DNA from: Sphingobacterium prati
GTDB lineage: Bacteria > Bacteroidota > Bacteroidia > Sphingobacteriales > Sphingobacteriaceae
Reading direction: 5' to 3'
Assembly (NCBI RefSeq): GCF_013167215.1
Contig: NZ_JABJWY010000009.1
Coordinates: 248,001-312,000 of the forward strand
Length of the DNA: 64,000 bases
The notes beneath the pieces were generated by a model that saw nothing but the letters and a program-made list of their open reading frames with translations, made no database searches and was not told the DNA's origin. The number at the start of each line of letters is the position of its first letter. The stretch's first letter is position 1. Shown in pieces: positions 61,843 through 64,000 of the stretch. Made by a program: the position numbers and the translations under genes.

Positions 61843-61924
61843 AAAATATTTCTTGTCTCTCTTATAAATTCAAATGGTATACCAACGAATATATTCATTC
61901 GCCAGCGCTTTTTATGTAACGTTT

Positions 61925-61967
61925 TTAACAAAAATCCCCGCACACGATTGATAAGGTGCACGGGGAT
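61925..61967 (-). terminator. Terminator of the SusC/SusD operon at the right edge
   Basis: Arms ATCCCCG (61934-61940) and CGGGGAT (61961-61967) pair over 7 bp. The adjacent CAC and GTGCA can extend the stem with a bulge. On the minus strand U-rich sequence (UUUUUGUU) follows. It is 41 bp beyond the SusD stop at 62008. Confidence 0.75.
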
Positions 61968-62007
61968 AGCTTTTTCACATTAAATCAATAGATCAATGCA
62001 TTAAATA

Positions 62008-63552
62008 TTATTTAAGAAGCCACATGGATTGATTTGGATCGTCTACTCCGTTAAATTGCCGCTTGACAGCCTCTTTCACATTTTCAGAGTTATAGTTATA
62101 CTCTCGATCTTTATATTTCCACCTAACCGGGATTTTGTCTGTAGCTTCCGAGTTCATGCTCGAACTTGGATTGACCTTCCAGACAGGGTAGCCGGTGCGA
62201 CGATAATCATAGTAAGGCGTGTAGCTCAATTGAAGATAGCTAGCCAGATATTTCTGCAAAATAATTTCCGCAATTTGCTTTTCGATTTCTTGGGGAAATT
62301 CCTGTCCATATGTTGCAATTGCCGCGCTAATATAAGTTGCATCCATAAACATTTTATGAGTATACTGATCTTGATTTGGTGTATTATCCGCCGCGAATTT
62401 CATAGATGCCTCAATCCCTCTTTTATACCAATCCACAGCAGCGCCACCGATCCATCCACGTGCGGTCGCTTCTGCCATAATAAAACAGAATTGTGCATAG
62501 GAATATTGTTGTGTTGGCTCTCCAGTGACGAGTTCAGAATAGCGATCATTTAATTTCGAAAAGTCTTTCGTTACAACGATATCTGCAATATCACCGAAAG
62601 GCAACGAAGGATCTACACCAACGTAAGCGTCGAAGTCATTTTGCTGTTTACCATTAGCAACTTTTAAAGCAGACGGTGCCGCATAATAGAAAAGACGTCG
62701 ATCTTTTTTTTGTTTCAATGGATTTATTATTTCCGAAGACACCATCGGATAAATTACAAAACTATTGCTCACTTTGTAAAAAGGATAAGTCTGGCCACTT
62801 TTATCCGCACGTATCAATTGAAAATTATCAGCGTTTGAAGCAAACAAAACGCCGCTATCAACGATTTTTTTGAAGCGTTCTTTCACCTTCAAATCAGGAT
62901 CAGCAGCCTTGCGGCTGAGTTGAATGAGCACATTTAATGCAAAGGTATTGGTAAATTTCCGCCATTGCAAAGTGTTACCAGCATAAACCGGATCTCCGGT
63001 GAATTTATCTCCGGCCTGAAACAACTGATCCGCTTTTTCTAATTCAGCCAATATCCCCAAAAAGACATCCTTCTGCAGATCATATTTAGGAAAGTATACT
63101 TTTTCGGATTCACCTTGCAGTGCTTCCCGATAGGGTATATCGCCCAGCTTCATTGTACCCTCAAAAAAACGTATTGCACGTGCCAAATGCATGATGCCTG
63201 CATAAGATTTTGCCAAGCCGTCAGTTGTGGCAAAGTCCACCATATACTGCGCATCATTCAGGCCCGTGAGTGAGGATTCCTCTTCACCAAGATTATTGTA
63301 TTGATAGCCCTCTGGAAGTTCAGTCCACGCGACCTGCTTGGTCAACATATAAGGTTGCATAAACGATTTTTGGGAAGGGGGATTTGCCAATCCTAAAATG
63401 ATCCGTTCGGATATCATCGACGAATTAACGACTTTGGGCATCTCAGGATCTGTATTTATCTCTTCAAATTTGGAACAGCCCATTGTAGCAAATAATAAGG
63501 CCACGGCTATTCCCCATGTATAGTTGTTGAATCTATTTTTCATTGTATTCAA
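62008..63552 (-). CDS. susD-like: SusD/RagB family nutrient-binding lipoprotein (SusD-like_2 type)
   Basis: The 514-residue protein has lipobox ALLFATMGC followed by SKFEEINTDPEMPKVVNSSM, the 'N-x-DP' opening of the SusD-like_2 group. Other features: AKSYAGIMHLARAIRFFEGT, GDIPYREALQGESEKVYFPK, IMAEATARGWIGGAAVDWYK and KYLASYLQLSYTPYYDYRRT. This subgroup differs from the classical starch-type SusD and often sits in loci without glycosidases. It follows its SusC after 5 bp. The ligand is unknown; the rest of the locus is outside the window. Confidence 0.92.
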   Translation of the reverse strand: MNTMKNRFNNYTWGIAVALLFATMGCSKFEEINTDPEMPKVVNSSMISERIILGLANPPSQKSFMQPYMLTKQVAWTELPEGYQYNNLGEEESSLTGLNDAQYMVDFATTDGLAKSYAGIMHLARAIRFFEGTMKLGDIPYREALQGESEKVYFPKYDLQKDVFLGILAELEKADQLFQAGDKFTGDPVYAGNTLQWRKFTNTFALNVLIQLSRKAADPDLKVKERFKKIVDSGVLFASNADNFQLIRADKSGQTYPFYKVSNSFVIYPMVSSEIINPLKQKKDRRLFYYAAPSALKVANGKQQNDFDAYVGVDPSLPFGDIADIVVTKDFSKLNDRYSELVTGEPTQQYSYAQFCFIMAEATARGWIGGAAVDWYKRGIEASMKFAADNTPNQDQYTHKMFMDATYISAAIATYGQEFPQEIEKQIAEIILQKYLASYLQLSYTPYYDYRRTGYPVWKVNPSSSMNSEATDKIPVRWKYKDREYNYNSENVKEAVKRQFNGVDDPNQSMWLLK

Positions 63553-63557
63553 TAAAT

Positions 63558-64000
63558 TTAAAAGGTCACGTTCAAATTAAAGCCAATGTAACGCATTGAT
63601 GGAGAACTCAAGTCTTCCTGTCCTCGATCGGGATCAGAAAACCTATATTCCTTTGTCCATAAAAATAAGTTTTGCCCAGTGACGCCGATACTGGCCTTTT
63701 TGGCTTTGATCTTTTGAGCAAAGGCAGTGGGCACCGTATAATTGATAGATAACTCGCGTAATTTGACAAAAGTCTCATCCCAGTAGTTTTGTCTTCCCGA
63801 ATAAGCTGATTTCCAATAAGACTCATAAGACACCACTTTATCATTCTTTTCAAACACACGGGTATCCTCTAAAATTTGACCATAATTATCATACTTGACT
63901 GTTCCGGAGACGACTTTCACGCCTGGGGCTATAAAAGTTTTATTCCCATTGACCACTTCTTCATAGCGATATTCATTATCAGAATCCGGATGTGCACCTG
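63558..64000 (-). CDS. susC-like: SusC/RagA TonB-dependent transporter, C-terminal fragment (rest outside window)
   Basis: The frame is open from the window edge to the stop at 63558, giving about 147 visible residues of the barrel C-terminus. Typical SusC end features are YWKSAYSGRQNYWDETFVKL, RELSINYTVPTAF, ASIGVTGQNLFLWTKEYRF and the terminal YIGFNLNVTF. It is the partner of the SusD that begins 5 bp downstream. The start codon and N-terminal domains lie beyond the right edge, so it cannot be said whether it carries an STN domain. Confidence 0.93.
   Translation of the reverse strand, partial: GAHPDSDNEYRYEEVVNGNKTFIAPGVKVVSGTVKYDNYGQILEDTRVFEKNDKVVSYESYWKSAYSGRQNYWDETFVKLRELSINYTVPTAFAQKIKAKKASIGVTGQNLFLWTKEYRFSDPDRGQEDLSSPSMRYIGFNLNVTF

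Noticed and set aside
1..64000. tRNA, rRNA, CRISPR arrays, insertion sequences and prophage genes
   Set aside because: No cloverleaf-like sequence, regular repeat-spacer pattern, transposase or integrase motif was seen. Large-scale gene order is uniform and functionally coherent.

Overview
The window looks like chromosome from a member of the Bacteroidota, most likely a Sphingobacterium-like Sphingobacteriaceae. The evidence is many SusC/SusD outer-membrane pairs, runs of 'SCKKD'-type surface lipoproteins, an ECF sigma/FecR/STN-SusC cascade, a SusR-like TPR regulator, moderate GC, AT-rich spacers and a Bacteroidota-type TAnnTTTG box. No rRNA, tRNA, CRISPR array, insertion sequence or phage gene was recognised. 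Almost all coding space is devoted to capturing and processing polymers at the cell surface.

Layout. (1) 1-8311, minus strand: a compact locus of SusC, SusD, a GH30 glycosidase and a lipoprotein cut by the window edge, preceded by a membrane-bound SusR-like regulator. It resembles loci for fungal beta-1,6-glucan. (2) 8477-14147, minus: a two-gene tripartite efflux system in which the RND pump and the outer-membrane channel are one 1516-residue ORF. A small membrane protein with its own promoter follows (14292-14654). (3) 14825-42768, minus: a large alpha-mannoside locus. It holds a LacI regulator, an operon of GH92, BSP-type metalloprotease and GH92 ending in a clear terminator, an 11-gene operon with two SusC/SusD pairs and seven accessory lipoproteins, and a separate third GH92. 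The first and third GH92 genes are close paralogues and share an almost identical promoter/operator block. (4) 43244-59258, plus: ECF sigma factor, FecR anti-sigma, STN-containing SusC, SusD, two binding lipoproteins, then four thioredoxin-fold proteins around a retropepsin-like protease. There is no glycosidase, so the target may be a peptide or protein. (5) 59371-61842, minus: a Tat-exported phosphocholine-type phospholipase C. (6) 62008-64000, minus: a further SusD and the C-terminal end of its SusC.

How it fits together. Regions 1 and 3 together suggest feeding on yeast/fungal cell wall (beta-1,6-glucan plus mannoprotein). Capture is by SusCD and discoidin-, fasciclin- and LamG-type surface lipoproteins, protein removal by a BSP-type protease, and mannose release by GH92 enzymes under LacI control. 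Region 4 is the best candidate for an undescribed system: a sigma/anti-sigma controlled SusCD importer coupled to a thiol-redox relay and an aspartic protease. Three regulatory styles (SusR-like, LacI, ECF/FecR) sit within 45 kb. All functional assignments come from motifs read by eye; no database search was possible.
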